A stretch of 64,000 bases of DNA. It comes from Imperialibacter roseus (GTDB taxonomy: Bacteria; Bacteroidota; Bacteroidia; Cytophagales; Cyclobacteriaceae). Below the pieces are notes generated by a model. The model was not told where the DNA came from, ran no database searches, and saw only the letters and a program-made list of their open reading frames with translations. The stretch's first letter is position 1, and each line of letters starts with the position of its first letter. Positions 53,889-62,798 of the stretch are shown one piece after another. The stretch spans positions 6,156,501 through 6,220,500 of the forward strand of contig NZ_CP136051.1 in the NCBI RefSeq assembly GCF_032999765.1, given 5' to 3'. A program made the translations under genes and the position numbers.

Positions 53889-54755
53889 TTACCCGATCTC
53901 CAGCTTATACCCTTTCCCGTGCACGTTAGTGATTTTAACGTTAGGATCGGCTTGCAGCTTTTTACGGAGTTTCGACACAAACATATCCAGGCTGCGGCCT
54001 ACAATAACGCCTTCATCTTCCCAAACCTCTTTCATGAGTTTATCCCTCTCCAGCACCATATTGGGCTGTTTGGCGAATAGTGTCAGAATCTTTGCCTCTT
54101 TTGCCGTAAGGTCGATGACCTCGTCTTTGTGCTTCAGCATGCCGTTTTGCAGGTCAAAGGCAAACTGCCCAATCGAAAGTGTGGACGGCTGCTTTTGTTC
54201 ATTGTTTGAAGTGGGAGCCTTTCTTAAAAAAATAAACCCAGCCAGCGCCAGGCAGGTAAGGGCCAAGCCACCCAGCTTCCATTTTCCAACAGCAAGGAGA
54301 GTGGATCGTTCGAAGGTAATTTTGATCGCATAGCAACCCACCGGCTGGTCTCTGCCTTTACAAGGTACCAGGGTGTTTTCCTCCGTACCAGCCATTTGGT
54401 AGCTGTACACAACCAAATTGCCCGTGCATTCCATCACGTTCACCACATAGGCACTGGGTAAAATTTTGGTATTAATGCCGGGAGCAAGTGCCTCGTGGAT
54501 GACCTTTACCAGTGTGTCGGTGGTGAATGTCAAAGGGTTTTCGAACCGGATCAAGTAGATGTTATTATCAACTTTTGTCACGGGAAGTACCCTTGATGAC
54601 GAATCTCCTGCCGCCAATAGCACTCTATAGCCAACATTGCGCATGGCTATTTCCGCCTTTTCGCCAGCCATAGGTGGCGAGTCGCTGCCTGTGAGAAGGA
54701 GAACTGCAGCCAGGAGGCCAATTGCCAAACACGTCCCTGCCAAAATGGTCTTCAT
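53889..54755 (-). CDS. Transmembrane regulator with C-terminal winged helix
   Basis: 288 residues. An N-terminal signal-anchor (about 3-22) and a second helix at about 160-180 (GGLALTCLALAGFIFL) enclose a periplasmic domain of about 135 residues with two Cys (MECTGN, VPCKGRD). After the second helix comes an OmpR-type winged helix (about 195-288): DLTAKEAKILTLFAKQPN, VLERDKLMKEVWEDEG, RSLDMFVSKLRKKL and VHGKGYKLEIG. This is ToxR/CadC turned around, with the DNA-binding domain at the C-terminus in the cytoplasm, and no receiver domain. It may respond directly to an envelope signal. The divergent gene at 54883 and its phased repeats are the likely target. A TACCTTTA element lies 4 bp before its ATG. 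Confidence 0.85.
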   Translation of the reverse strand: MKTILAGTCLAIGLLAAVLLLTGSDSPPMAGEKAEIAMRNVGYRVLLAAGDSSSRVLPVTKVDNNIYLIRFENPLTFTTDTLVKVIHEALAPGINTKILPSAYVVNVMECTGNLVVYSYQMAGTEENTLVPCKGRDQPVGCYAIKITFERSTLLAVGKWKLGGLALTCLALAGFIFLRKAPTSNNEQKQPSTLSIGQFAFDLQNGMLKHKDEVIDLTAKEAKILTLFAKQPNMVLERDKLMKEVWEDEGVIVGRSLDMFVSKLRKKLQADPNVKITNVHGKGYKLEIG

Positions 54756-54794
54756 GTCTTAAAGGTACGGCTTTGCACGAAGCTATGTTCAGCT

Positions 54795-54861
54795 TTTACA
54801 GCTGTTTACATTCTTTTTACAATTGATTTACTATTGCCGGACGGGCTGGTACCTAGTTTTG
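54795..54861 (+). promoter_or_regulatory. Four phased TTTACA repeats plus -7 element (probable wHTH-regulator operator)
   Basis: Direct hexamers start at 54795 (TTTACA), 54805 (TTTACA), 54816 (TTTACA) and 54827 (TTTACT), 10, 11 and 11 bp apart. TAGTTTTG, an exact TAnnTTTG, lies at 54854-54861, 21 bp after the last hexamer, and TTG at 54834-54836 may act as a weak -33. The ATG is at 54883. The region separates the transmembrane winged-helix regulator gene from a divergent secreted-protein gene and repeats the design at 45214-45280 with a different hexamer. Confidence 0.65.
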
Positions 54862-54882
54862 GGCAAACTAACAGCCAACGAG

Positions 54883-55356
54883 ATGTTGAAATTACTTCTG
54901 TGCATTCTTTTGACGCTGCAGATCGGAGCCGTGCAGGCCCAGGCGGTCAATCCACTATTGTTGCTATCGAAAGAACGGCTAAAAGAAAGGCGGGATAAGA
55001 TCATACAGGACAACGAGTTTGTTCGCAATGAGGTGGGCAGGCACACCAATATCCATGTGGACTGCTTGCTGCTCAATGGTGTGCCGTTTGATGTGGCACT
55101 GCTGGACACAAAAAGCTGGGGGCTAATATCACTTGTGAGGGGAAAGCCCGGAAGCCCCGAGCAGGAACATATTCCATTCAGGGCTTATCTGAGAAGAGGG
55201 GACATTGTCATGCACAATGCATTCTTCCAAAATCCTGTTTATGAGGTGTCCATTTCTAAGGTGCTTTCGGGGGCAAAGCCTGGAGACGTAATCATTGTAG
55301 AGCCTGTGAGGGACGAGGACTATAAGGCCAAAAGAGTATTGAAGCTGATTGATTGA
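54883..55356 (+). CDS. Small secreted protein, probable target of the transmembrane regulator
   Basis: 157 residues from ATG 54883, giving a signal peptide ending AVQAQ; the longer frame begins inside the repeats. The mature part is mostly alpha/beta with VDCLLLNGVPFDVALLDTKSWG, LRRGDIVMHN and GAKPGDVIIVEPV. The last pieces resemble metal-independent beta-roll or sortase-like turns but I cannot name a family. Its position downstream of the phased repeats and opposite a membrane regulator suggests a regulated envelope protein. Confidence 0.7.
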   Translation: MLKLLLCILLTLQIGAVQAQAVNPLLLLSKERLKERRDKIIQDNEFVRNEVGRHTNIHVDCLLLNGVPFDVALLDTKSWGLISLVRGKPGSPEQEHIPFRAYLRRGDIVMHNAFFQNPVYEVSISKVLSGAKPGDVIIVEPVRDEDYKAKRVLKLID

Positions 55357-55368
55357 GAGATGCTTGCT

Positions 55369-55392
55369 TTTGGGTGTGAAGACACACCCAAA
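55369..55392. terminator. Perfect hairpin between convergent genes
   Basis: A perfect 10-bp stem TTTGGGTGTG/CACACCCAAA (55369-55378 with 55383-55392) with loop AAGA. It lies between the secreted-protein gene and the end of the giant surface-protein gene. No T run follows on either strand, so it is a factor-dependent end or another structured element, not a standard terminator. Confidence 0.5.
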
Positions 55393-55413
55393 GACGAAGA
55401 CACGCCCAAGAAC
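55378..55413. repeat. Tandem 18-bp repeat
   Basis: Two copies of an 18-bp unit, GAAGACACACCCAAAGAC (55378-55395) and GAAGACACGCCCAAGAAC (55396-55413), three mismatches. The first overlaps the hairpin above. No gene can be assigned to it. Confidence 0.6.
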
Positions 55414-55475
55414 CACAGACGTACAAACACCCTGCACAGTTCCCGGTGGCGCCTTCATGCCGGAAGGTGAGCCGT

Positions 55476-58400
55476 TTAAAACCTGGCTCCCACCGCCACG
55501 GTGGTACGTACTACGTCCTTCTGACCAGCGGCATTGAAGTACTCAATCTGTATAATGTAGACACCCACTCTTGCCATTTCACCCTTGTCGGTGGAGCCAT
55601 CCCATCGAAAGAAGCTGCCATCTGCCACGATCTGACCCTGCGTAAGCGTTTTGATTTTTCTGCCCGCCATGTCGTAGATATAGACGTCAATACGGGCATT
55701 GGTCAGGGAACTGTCGAAGGTGATTTCGGTGAAACCATTAAGAGCATCGCCAGGGATAAAGGCCTGCGGTTCGGCGGATACTTTACCGGTAGCGGGTTGC
55801 CCGGCTCTTTGGTTGGCGTTGTTGTAACCTGGTGTCGCAAAGCCCGTCGTCGATACGCCTGACTCCCAGTTCTCCGGGTCATTTGTTTCGTGCTCCACGG
55901 AAACTCTTTCCAGAGCTACTCCTTTGACATCCTCAAGAAAAGGCGAGTGGAGGTCTTCATCGTAATTGAACCAGTCGAGTACCCGGCCATCCGCATTTCT
56001 AATGATCACTCCGCCTTCCGTGTTGGGGTAAGTGGGCAAGTCTGCTTCAAAAAATGCCTCCTCTTTCGCCGAGGGGTAATCGCCCTTTAAGGTTGTGGGC
56101 GATTCGGTCAACGCCAGAAAGTGGCCTGGTGCGAGCAGGTGATTTGAATTGGTAATGGTATTGAAATCATTGGGTTCTCCTGTGGCTGTTAAGATGTTGC
56201 CTACTTCCCAACCGTTGATATCAAGGTATTTGTCGGAGCGGTTGTAAAGCTCCACAAAATCGACACCACCGCTTCTCGGGTTGAATAAGACTTCGTTGAT
56301 CACTACGTCCAGGCTATCGGAGGGCGAAGGAAGGATGAAGCTGGCTGACAATTGTTCTGCCGGGCTGATGTTTCCCCGGCAGTCAACCAGACCCGAAAGA
56401 GAGACCGTGTAGAAAGTTCCGGGGCTGATGCTTTCCTGAAACTGAATGGTAAAATTGTTGGTAAGCAAGTTCGACTGGATAGTGAGCTCTCCGAGCGAAG
56501 GCGTCATGCTGATCTGCAATTTATCTGCATCGATGATGACCTGCTCGCTGAGCCGTGCCAGCAGTGTAGAATCGGAGGTTGGGATAACTTCCATCAAGCT
56601 GGCAGGTGTGCCGTCGCCCAGGGTATTGTTCACCGAGTTGATTTGACCAGGCGTTCCCCCATTTTCGTTGGTAGAAGCAGTCCAGTTTTCTTCACCTGCG
56701 CACGGCAAATTGACATCGATAATTTCCAGGGCCCAGCCACCATCCCTTTTTGCGTTGTCGGTAAAAAGGTCATCGTCATATTGCATGCGGTGAAGCAGGT
56801 TACCTTCAATATAGAGGGAAATGTCGTCGCCGTCATTATTCAGAGAGGGCATGGAAGTGATGGCAAGTGTGGACCCAAATTCCTTTAATCGGGGCTGGTT
56901 TCCCGAGCTGCCGAGAATGAGAAAAGACCCGGGAGGAATAGCCCCATTAGGAAAAGTAGCTTGCTTCTCTCCTACGATCAAACTCACTCCGTTATAGCTG
57001 ATCCATTCGCTGGTGGGGTTAAAGATCTCAATGTACTCCGCTTCCGGCAAACCTTGTGTTGGGTCGGGATCTGGCATTACTTCAGAGATGATGAGCTCTC
57101 CAAAAGTGGGGGATCTGCCAACACCAACCTTCATCTCAGCTACTTTCATTTTGTTGCCACTACAGTCCACAACTCCGCTGACGGTGACCATGTACTCAGA
57201 TCCTGGAGTGAACGTCTGTTTCAGTGTCGCCAGCACGCTCGTCTGATCCTCGCCTAATTCAAACGAGGCCGCTTCAGGCCCACTGCTGACAGTCACTTGC
57301 AGACCGGTAAGCCCGATTTCGCTCACCCATTCTGAAAACACCAGACTTAGCTGATTGGGTGCCACAACGGCTATACTCACCAACGTCGGAGCCACCGAGT
57401 CGACCTCCGAAAAAGTCAGAGAATTAGCCGAGCCCGGAGTGCCGCCAAGCTCATTTTTTGAAGCCGCCCAGCGGTAGTCCTCCCCGCACGCTGATTCACC
57501 CAAAATCCGTTCAAGCGACCAGCCACCCTCGTCTTTTTGGGAGTCCTTGTACCAGGAGGTGGTATAAACTGCCTGGTCGATGACTTCGTCATAGTAATTT
57601 ATCAGGCTCAGGGAATCCTTCGTGTTGGACAACGCCGACCAGCCTGTCAAGCCCACTACTACTCCGAAATCAGCAAGGGAAGGAGCGTCGTTGGGAGAAC
57701 ACAGGATTAAATAGCCACCAGACGTGAGGCGGCCTTCCCCAAGCTCAAAAGCCTTGTCGCTATTGACGAACTTAAATGCAGAGAGCTCAAAATCGACATC
57801 GGAGTTGTTATATAGCTCGACATATTCTACCTCAGGCAGACCAACCGTTGGGCTTGGGTCTGCCATGATCTCCGTGATCAGGACTTCTCCAGTCTTTGGA
57901 ATGTTTGGCCTGGCATAGGTAAATGAAAGGGTATCGGCTTGCATTAGGTTGCCAGAGATGTCTTCTACGTTTTTCACTACCAATTGATAGGTGGTCTTAT
58001 CGACAAACTCATTTTTGAAAGATAGCGAAACCGAAAGTTGATCAGCGCCTGTGAACACTACGTGATCCGGTTGCGCCAGCCCTAAAACGGTGTAATGATT
58101 GGGGCTGAGTGCTGTTGAACTGGAAACCTTTTCCGAGAACTCCACGATGACTTCTGAGAACAATCGGGAGAAGACGTTCTCAACTGTTGGTGGATGTGCA
58201 TCGATGACAAATGGGATGGATTGGTCAGGTATTTTTCTACCCCATACATCGTACAGCTCGGAAAAAGAGAGCACCAGGGTTTCGTTGAAGGGAAGATTTT
58301 TGTCAAAGTAGATATTTACTTTGTTGGGCTCGTCTGTATCTTCCAAAACAAGAGAGGGGATGATTGCTCCCGGCTCAACCATCATATTGGTGGTCATAGA

Positions 58401-61400
58401 CAGGCTGTCCTTATTTACCTGCACCGAAAGCAGAAGCTCAGCCACCACAGGATGGTTGGAAGTAACTTGCTTGACCCGAGAATAGTAGGTGAAACTGATG
58501 GATTTTGATGCGCCAAGGGCAATGCCGCCTGTGGAAGTAAGTCCATTAAATGTATAATTGTAGAGCGAGTCTTCTTCAAATTTTGAAGAGGTTTCCAACT
58601 CAATTAAATGCGGCTCCGGCCCCATTTGCGTAGCCTCAATATCTTTGCCCTCAACCTTAGAGACATCGAATCCGTCGCTTAGTGCTTTGTTGAAACTGAT
58701 CAACACTTTGTTCTCTGAAACAGCCGTGACTTTTCCAGGTTGCAGGTCCTCATTGTTGACCTGGGCACTTATTTTCTCGGTTACATTGCCATGAAAATCT
58801 GAGATACCGTCAATGAGAAGAGGGATGTTGTTAACATCGGGCAGCGACTCAGCAAAGGTGAGGGCCACGATGTTGGAATCCGGCAGTATTCTTTTGGCTA
58901 CGATAGGCTGCTTATTGCCCAAGAGGTAGTGGTCAGCCGCTGAAGCATCGGCCGTGACTGCTTCTGAAAATGAGATTTCGAGCGTCTTCGGTGAGGTAAC
59001 GATCACCCCATTTACTCTGGGAGGAAGGGTGTCGTAAACGAAGGGTTTGGTAACAGCTTTGGTTATTTGGTTTCCATAAAGGTCTTTCAGGTTAACCACC
59101 GAAAGCTGCTGCTCGGTTTCCTGAGGAAAAGGCTCATCAAATGAAAGCAGGATAGACTTTCTGTCTGGCTGTAGAATTGCCGAATCAGGATGGTGATGTT
59201 GCTGCCATTCGTAGTTGCCGGTGGCTTCCGCATAACTAGCTTGCAGCTCTTCATTGAAGTACACCACCAAATGAAATGCATCCATTGCAACGATAGAATC
59301 GATTACCGGTGACTTGGTGTCATAGCGGAAAGTGTAGTCTGGGGTAATGAGCTCGTCCGCATCTGAGTTGGTCAGGTTGGAGACCGAAAGAGTCAGGTCT
59401 TTGTTCTCAGAGAAATTGCTTTCAAAAATTAACCGGGCAATGTTCTGGGCTACCGCAATTACTTTCAGCGGCTTAGCTTTCGAATCTAAAAGGTAATTGT
59501 CTGCCGATGCCATTGATCCGTTGTCAGGAACCATATTGAAACTAACCGACAAAAAATTGGCTCCTTCCGCCCACACCGAATCTATGTGTTGCTCCACGGA
59601 AAATACCAGGGTGATTGGATTTGCCATCACATTCTCCAGCGTGTCTTTCAGGTTGCTTATCTCTATTTCGTAGGAGGCACCCACCGCAAATGGTTCTTCA
59701 AATTCCAAAAGGACTGACTGAGAGGACTCAGCCAGAAGACTGGCTTTCGTGGGAGCAATATCCAGGTCGACGATTTTGTAGTTTTCCTCTTTCTCTGCGT
59801 CAGTTTCTTTCAAAGGCTCGTCGAACCGGAGCAACAAGCTGCTAAATGAGCGAAGCACCGCTTGCACTGGAACCGGGGGCTTGGTGTCATAGTAAAAGTC
59901 AATAGACCCGTTGGCCATAGGGTTGCCTGCACAGTCGCTTAGTCCAGCTAACTCAAGCGCATATTGAGCTTCCGAAACCAAAGGCATGGTCAGTGTAATA
60001 GACAGAGTTTGGTCGTCGGGAAAGGAGAAACCAGCGGCATCTTCTCCATTAAGACTTGCTGTAATACCAGCGAGGTCAGTGCCCATTTTCTCATTGAAAT
60101 GGATGGCGATGGTTTCTTCGTCTACAATTTCTACTTCCGCAACGGTTGGTGCAGTTGTGTCAGGCGAATCGTCAAAAACGGAATTTTGAGTGCCGGGCGT
60201 GGCTCCTTTTTCATCGATGGACGTGCGCCAGTTGGCGCTGCTTTCACAGGCTGGCTCGGGATTGATTTTTTCCAGCGACCATCCGCCGTCCTTTTCGCTG
60301 TCGTCGTTCCAGCTGCTGCTAAAAGTCACCTCGTCAATGATGTTCCCGAGCTGGTCTTTCAGTGTGATGACCTCGCCGGAGTTGGTGAGGCTGTTCCAGC
60401 TGGTTACAGTGATTGCATTGGCAAGGCCAGCGTAATCAGCAAAATAAGTAGTTGGCATCATGGCGAGGTAGGCACCGCCACCAATTGAATGATTCCCAAT
60501 AGATCCACCTGTTAAGTTGAAGCCATTCAGGTTGATGGAGTGAGTGCCCGGGTTATAGATTTCTACAAACTCGGCGCCTGAGGCAGTGGGCAGCACTGGC
60601 GATTCTGGGATGATACCTTTAGGGTTAGGGTCGGCGAAGATTTCGGTGATGATGAGTGTACCCAAAGGAGTTGGTTTCGACACCATCACGGCTTCGACAA
60701 GATTTTCAGCTGAGGCATTGCCATCTGCGTTGACTACGCCATTAATGGTAAGCTCGTAGGTAAAATTGAAGAAGTCTTCAGAAAAAGTAAGCTCAACAAT
60801 TTTGTCATCTGCCTCGGAAACGCTGGCTGTTTGCGGATTGCCAAAAGCGTCGTTCAGCGAGTAGTTGGAAACGAGTGCTGCGGAGCTTGGATCGACTGCT
60901 TGATTGAACGTAAGCTGTAATGTCTTTTCGCCGGTGACGCTGATGTCTGTGATGGTCAAAAGCAGGTAAGAAAAGGCGAGAACCGTAGGCTCTGGCGAAA
61001 GCGGGGTTGATGACTCATCTGTCAGATTGCTAATGGAAACTTCATAGCTGTCGTTGAGCAGACTAGTGCCCAGGGTGAGCACCACTTCATTTGGTTCAGC
61101 GCCAATAGCCGCTAAGGAGGGTATGCCGATGCCCTTGTTGACAAAATAGTTTTCCAGTGTTTGGGCTGACCCAACTGCTACGGCTTTGTTGAAGCTGATG
61201 GTTAATTGGTTTTTGGACATCACTTCCACCGCTTCTGCGATGAGTGGAACAACAAAATCGAAATCATAGGCAGCACTCGATTCGATCTGGCTATTACCGG
61301 AAGCGTTGGACAGGCCATTGGGTAAGGCCAGTTCATAGGCTTGTTCTCCCAATTCAGCGCCGAGCGTGAGCAAAACTTCTTTTGCGTTGGAAGGGTTGAG

Positions 61401-62480
61401 CACAGCACTGACGGGCGTGCCGATGCCACCGTTGATAGTGTAGTTCGATACCGTTTCTGCTGCTGTTTCATCCAGGTTGTCGTTAAAAATGAGCTTTAGT
61501 TCGGTGGAGGAGGGAGTGATGATGTCGGAAAGGGTGAGTTGGGTGTAGGAGAAGGCAATGGGATCAATTACTCCCTGAAGCGTTCCAGTTTGTTCTTTTA
61601 TCAGGTTTGACACTGTCAGGAAGTAGTCATCAGTTGATAGGTCACTAACCGTTAGATCGACCCGAGAACTGTTGCCCGCTGAGCGGGTCGCTGAATTTAC
61701 GGTAATGGCATTGTCGATTGTGAAGTTAGATGTTTCGCTAACTGTAGCCTCAGTCACTGCTTGGTTGAAAAGCAACTTGACGGTGTTTTTAGAAATGGCT
61801 TCTATACTTTCTACGGTTAGGTCAGCTGTGACGCTAAGAGAGCCGAAATAGTAGTTATTTTTGTTTGTTGTAGTCTGGTTAACAACAACACCGAAATAGG
61901 AAGTTGAGGTGAAGGTGTCGTCAAAGTAAGTTAATACATCATCTGTAAAGCTCGCTCCACCGCTTAGGTCTGCCGTAATTTCCCAGTTGCCAATATCGTC
62001 TCTCTGTACTCTTATTCTCACATCGGGGCTTGTAGCAACCTGCCCATCAGGCCCGTCTTGGAGCTTGGTGACGGTGGTTCCTTCCTGTCTATACAAGTCG
62101 ATACCGTCTGCTGAGCCGTTTTCGCCAATTCTTATAAAATAGCCGTTCAAGCTGCCTAGGAGATCTTGTTGATCGCTGGCTATGTATACCCTGATGTTGT
62201 TGCTGTTGGTGGGGTCGAAATTGAGCTTAACACTGAAATCCCAGGTCGTCCAATTCATAAACTCATTGATCGTGCTGATGTAGTATGACTCTGTTGCAGA
62301 GGGCCCTTGGCTTTGGAGTTTATTCTCCGCAACGTTGAAAATAAAATAGCCCGTGCTCCCTTGCCATACAGGGTTTATACTCAAATCCCCATCCGAAAAA
62401 TCATCAATTACCTGACAAAGAGAGTGAAATGAAAGACAAGAAGTGAGAATAATGGAGCAACAGATAGCTCTGAAAGTCAT
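55476..62480 (-). CDS. Giant surface protein with Ig-like and lamin-tail domains
   Basis: 2334 residues. Signal peptide up to about residue 22, then a laminin/lectin-like domain (about 25-220). Residues 220-2230 are about a dozen SbsA-type Ig-like units recognised by phrases such as KNTVKLLFNQAV, TELKLIFNDNL and KTLEISFSEAV, interleaved with four lamin-tail domains at about 606-735 (TLIITEIFADPNP), 1530-1660 (EVLITEIMADPSP), 1792-1900 (ELIISEVMPDPDP) and 2056-2170 (DVVINEVLFNP). The last 100 residues form a FlgD-like Ig domain (DVYIYDMAGRKIKTL, FRWDGSTDKGEMARVGVYI), which resembles type IX C-terminal domains. So it is probably an exported adhesion or cell-surface protein; the role is unknown. 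Long plus-strand frames inside it are shadows. Confidence 0.85.
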   Translation of the reverse strand: MTFRAICCSIILTSCLSFHSLCQVIDDFSDGDLSINPVWQGSTGYFIFNVAENKLQSQGPSATESYYISTINEFMNWTTWDFSVKLNFDPTNSNNIRVYIASDQQDLLGSLNGYFIRIGENGSADGIDLYRQEGTTVTKLQDGPDGQVATSPDVRIRVQRDDIGNWEITADLSGGASFTDDVLTYFDDTFTSTSYFGVVVNQTTTNKNNYYFGSLSVTADLTVESIEAISKNTVKLLFNQAVTEATVSETSNFTIDNAITVNSATRSAGNSSRVDLTVSDLSTDDYFLTVSNLIKEQTGTLQGVIDPIAFSYTQLTLSDIITPSSTELKLIFNDNLDETAAETVSNYTINGGIGTPVSAVLNPSNAKEVLLTLGAELGEQAYELALPNGLSNASGNSQIESSAAYDFDFVVPLIAEAVEVMSKNQLTISFNKAVAVGSAQTLENYFVNKGIGIPSLAAIGAEPNEVVLTLGTSLLNDSYEVSISNLTDESSTPLSPEPTVLAFSYLLLTITDISVTGEKTLQLTFNQAVDPSSAALVSNYSLNDAFGNPQTASVSEADDKIVELTFSEDFFNFTYELTINGVVNADGNASAENLVEAVMVSKPTPLGTLIITEIFADPNPKGIIPESPVLPTASGAEFVEIYNPGTHSINLNGFNLTGGSIGNHSIGGGAYLAMMPTTYFADYAGLANAITVTSWNSLTNSGEVITLKDQLGNIIDEVTFSSSWNDDSEKDGGWSLEKINPEPACESSANWRTSIDEKGATPGTQNSVFDDSPDTTAPTVAEVEIVDEETIAIHFNEKMGTDLAGITASLNGEDAAGFSFPDDQTLSITLTMPLVSEAQYALELAGLSDCAGNPMANGSIDFYYDTKPPVPVQAVLRSFSSLLLRFDEPLKETDAEKEENYKIVDLDIAPTKASLLAESSQSVLLEFEEPFAVGASYEIEISNLKDTLENVMANPITLVFSVEQHIDSVWAEGANFLSVSFNMVPDNGSMASADNYLLDSKAKPLKVIAVAQNIARLIFESNFSENKDLTLSVSNLTNSDADELITPDYTFRYDTKSPVIDSIVAMDAFHLVVYFNEELQASYAEATGNYEWQQHHHPDSAILQPDRKSILLSFDEPFPQETEQQLSVVNLKDLYGNQITKAVTKPFVYDTLPPRVNGVIVTSPKTLEISFSEAVTADASAADHYLLGNKQPIVAKRILPDSNIVALTFAESLPDVNNIPLLIDGISDFHGNVTEKISAQVNNEDLQPGKVTAVSENKVLISFNKALSDGFDVSKVEGKDIEATQMGPEPHLIELETSSKFEEDSLYNYTFNGLTSTGGIALGASKSISFTYYSRVKQVTSNHPVVAELLLSVQVNKDSLSMTTNMMVEPGAIIPSLVLEDTDEPNKVNIYFDKNLPFNETLVLSFSELYDVWGRKIPDQSIPFVIDAHPPTVENVFSRLFSEVIVEFSEKVSSSTALSPNHYTVLGLAQPDHVVFTGADQLSVSLSFKNEFVDKTTYQLVVKNVEDISGNLMQADTLSFTYARPNIPKTGEVLITEIMADPSPTVGLPEVEYVELYNNSDVDFELSAFKFVNSDKAFELGEGRLTSGGYLILCSPNDAPSLADFGVVVGLTGWSALSNTKDSLSLINYYDEVIDQAVYTTSWYKDSQKDEGGWSLERILGESACGEDYRWAASKNELGGTPGSANSLTFSEVDSVAPTLVSIAVVAPNQLSLVFSEWVSEIGLTGLQVTVSSGPEAASFELGEDQTSVLATLKQTFTPGSEYMVTVSGVVDCSGNKMKVAEMKVGVGRSPTFGELIISEVMPDPDPTQGLPEAEYIEIFNPTSEWISYNGVSLIVGEKQATFPNGAIPPGSFLILGSSGNQPRLKEFGSTLAITSMPSLNNDGDDISLYIEGNLLHRMQYDDDLFTDNAKRDGGWALEIIDVNLPCAGEENWTASTNENGGTPGQINSVNNTLGDGTPASLMEVIPTSDSTLLARLSEQVIIDADKLQISMTPSLGELTIQSNLLTNNFTIQFQESISPGTFYTVSLSGLVDCRGNISPAEQLSASFILPSPSDSLDVVINEVLFNPRSGGVDFVELYNRSDKYLDINGWEVGNILTATGEPNDFNTITNSNHLLAPGHFLALTESPTTLKGDYPSAKEEAFFEADLPTYPNTEGGVIIRNADGRVLDWFNYDEDLHSPFLEDVKGVALERVSVEHETNDPENWESGVSTTGFATPGYNNANQRAGQPATGKVSAEPQAFIPGDALNGFTEITFDSSLTNARIDVYIYDMAGRKIKTLTQGQIVADGSFFRWDGSTDKGEMARVGVYIIQIEYFNAAGQKDVVRTTVAVGARF

Positions 62481-62689
62481 AATTGAAAAAAGGTAGGTTG
62501 GTATCTCAATATAGTCAATCTGATTATTTCAACTAATAATTAGCTGCTATAATTGATTTTTTCACTGTTATTATCGTGGGTAGCAGGTCTAATTCTCAAA
62601 CTATTGCCTCATTGGGGCCATAGATTCGGTGTTTTTAAGTTGGCGTGAGGATGGTTTGCCGCAGAGAGAAGGAGAAGCGCAGTGAATGA

Positions 62690-62762
62690 GTCCCGTAGGG
62701 ACGGAACAGCGGTAAACCCCTGAACCCTATGCCAAACTCCTGCAAGTGCCGTAGGTACGGCA
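62690..62762. repeat. REP-like palindromes
   Basis: Two small hairpins 44 bp apart: GTCCC-GTA-GGGAC at 62690-62702 and TGCCGTA-GG-TACGGCA (7-bp stem) at 62747-62762. They share the core CCGTAGG. Sequences of this type recur in intergenic regions of Bacteroidota in my memory, sometimes near REP-associated tyrosine transposases, so this is likely a mobile or regulatory repeat; no transposase is seen here. Confidence 0.55.
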
Positions 62763-62798
62763 TATAAAATCCGGTTATGCGGCCCTCCCTCGAAACCC

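Noticed and set aside
55349-55537. Reading frame over the 18-bp tandem repeats
   Set aside because: It overlaps a hairpin and the end of the giant gene and shows no protein-like pattern.
59964-60488. Long plus-strand reading frame inside the giant surface-protein gene
   Set aside because: It lies antisense to a strongly supported coding region and has no recognisable domains.
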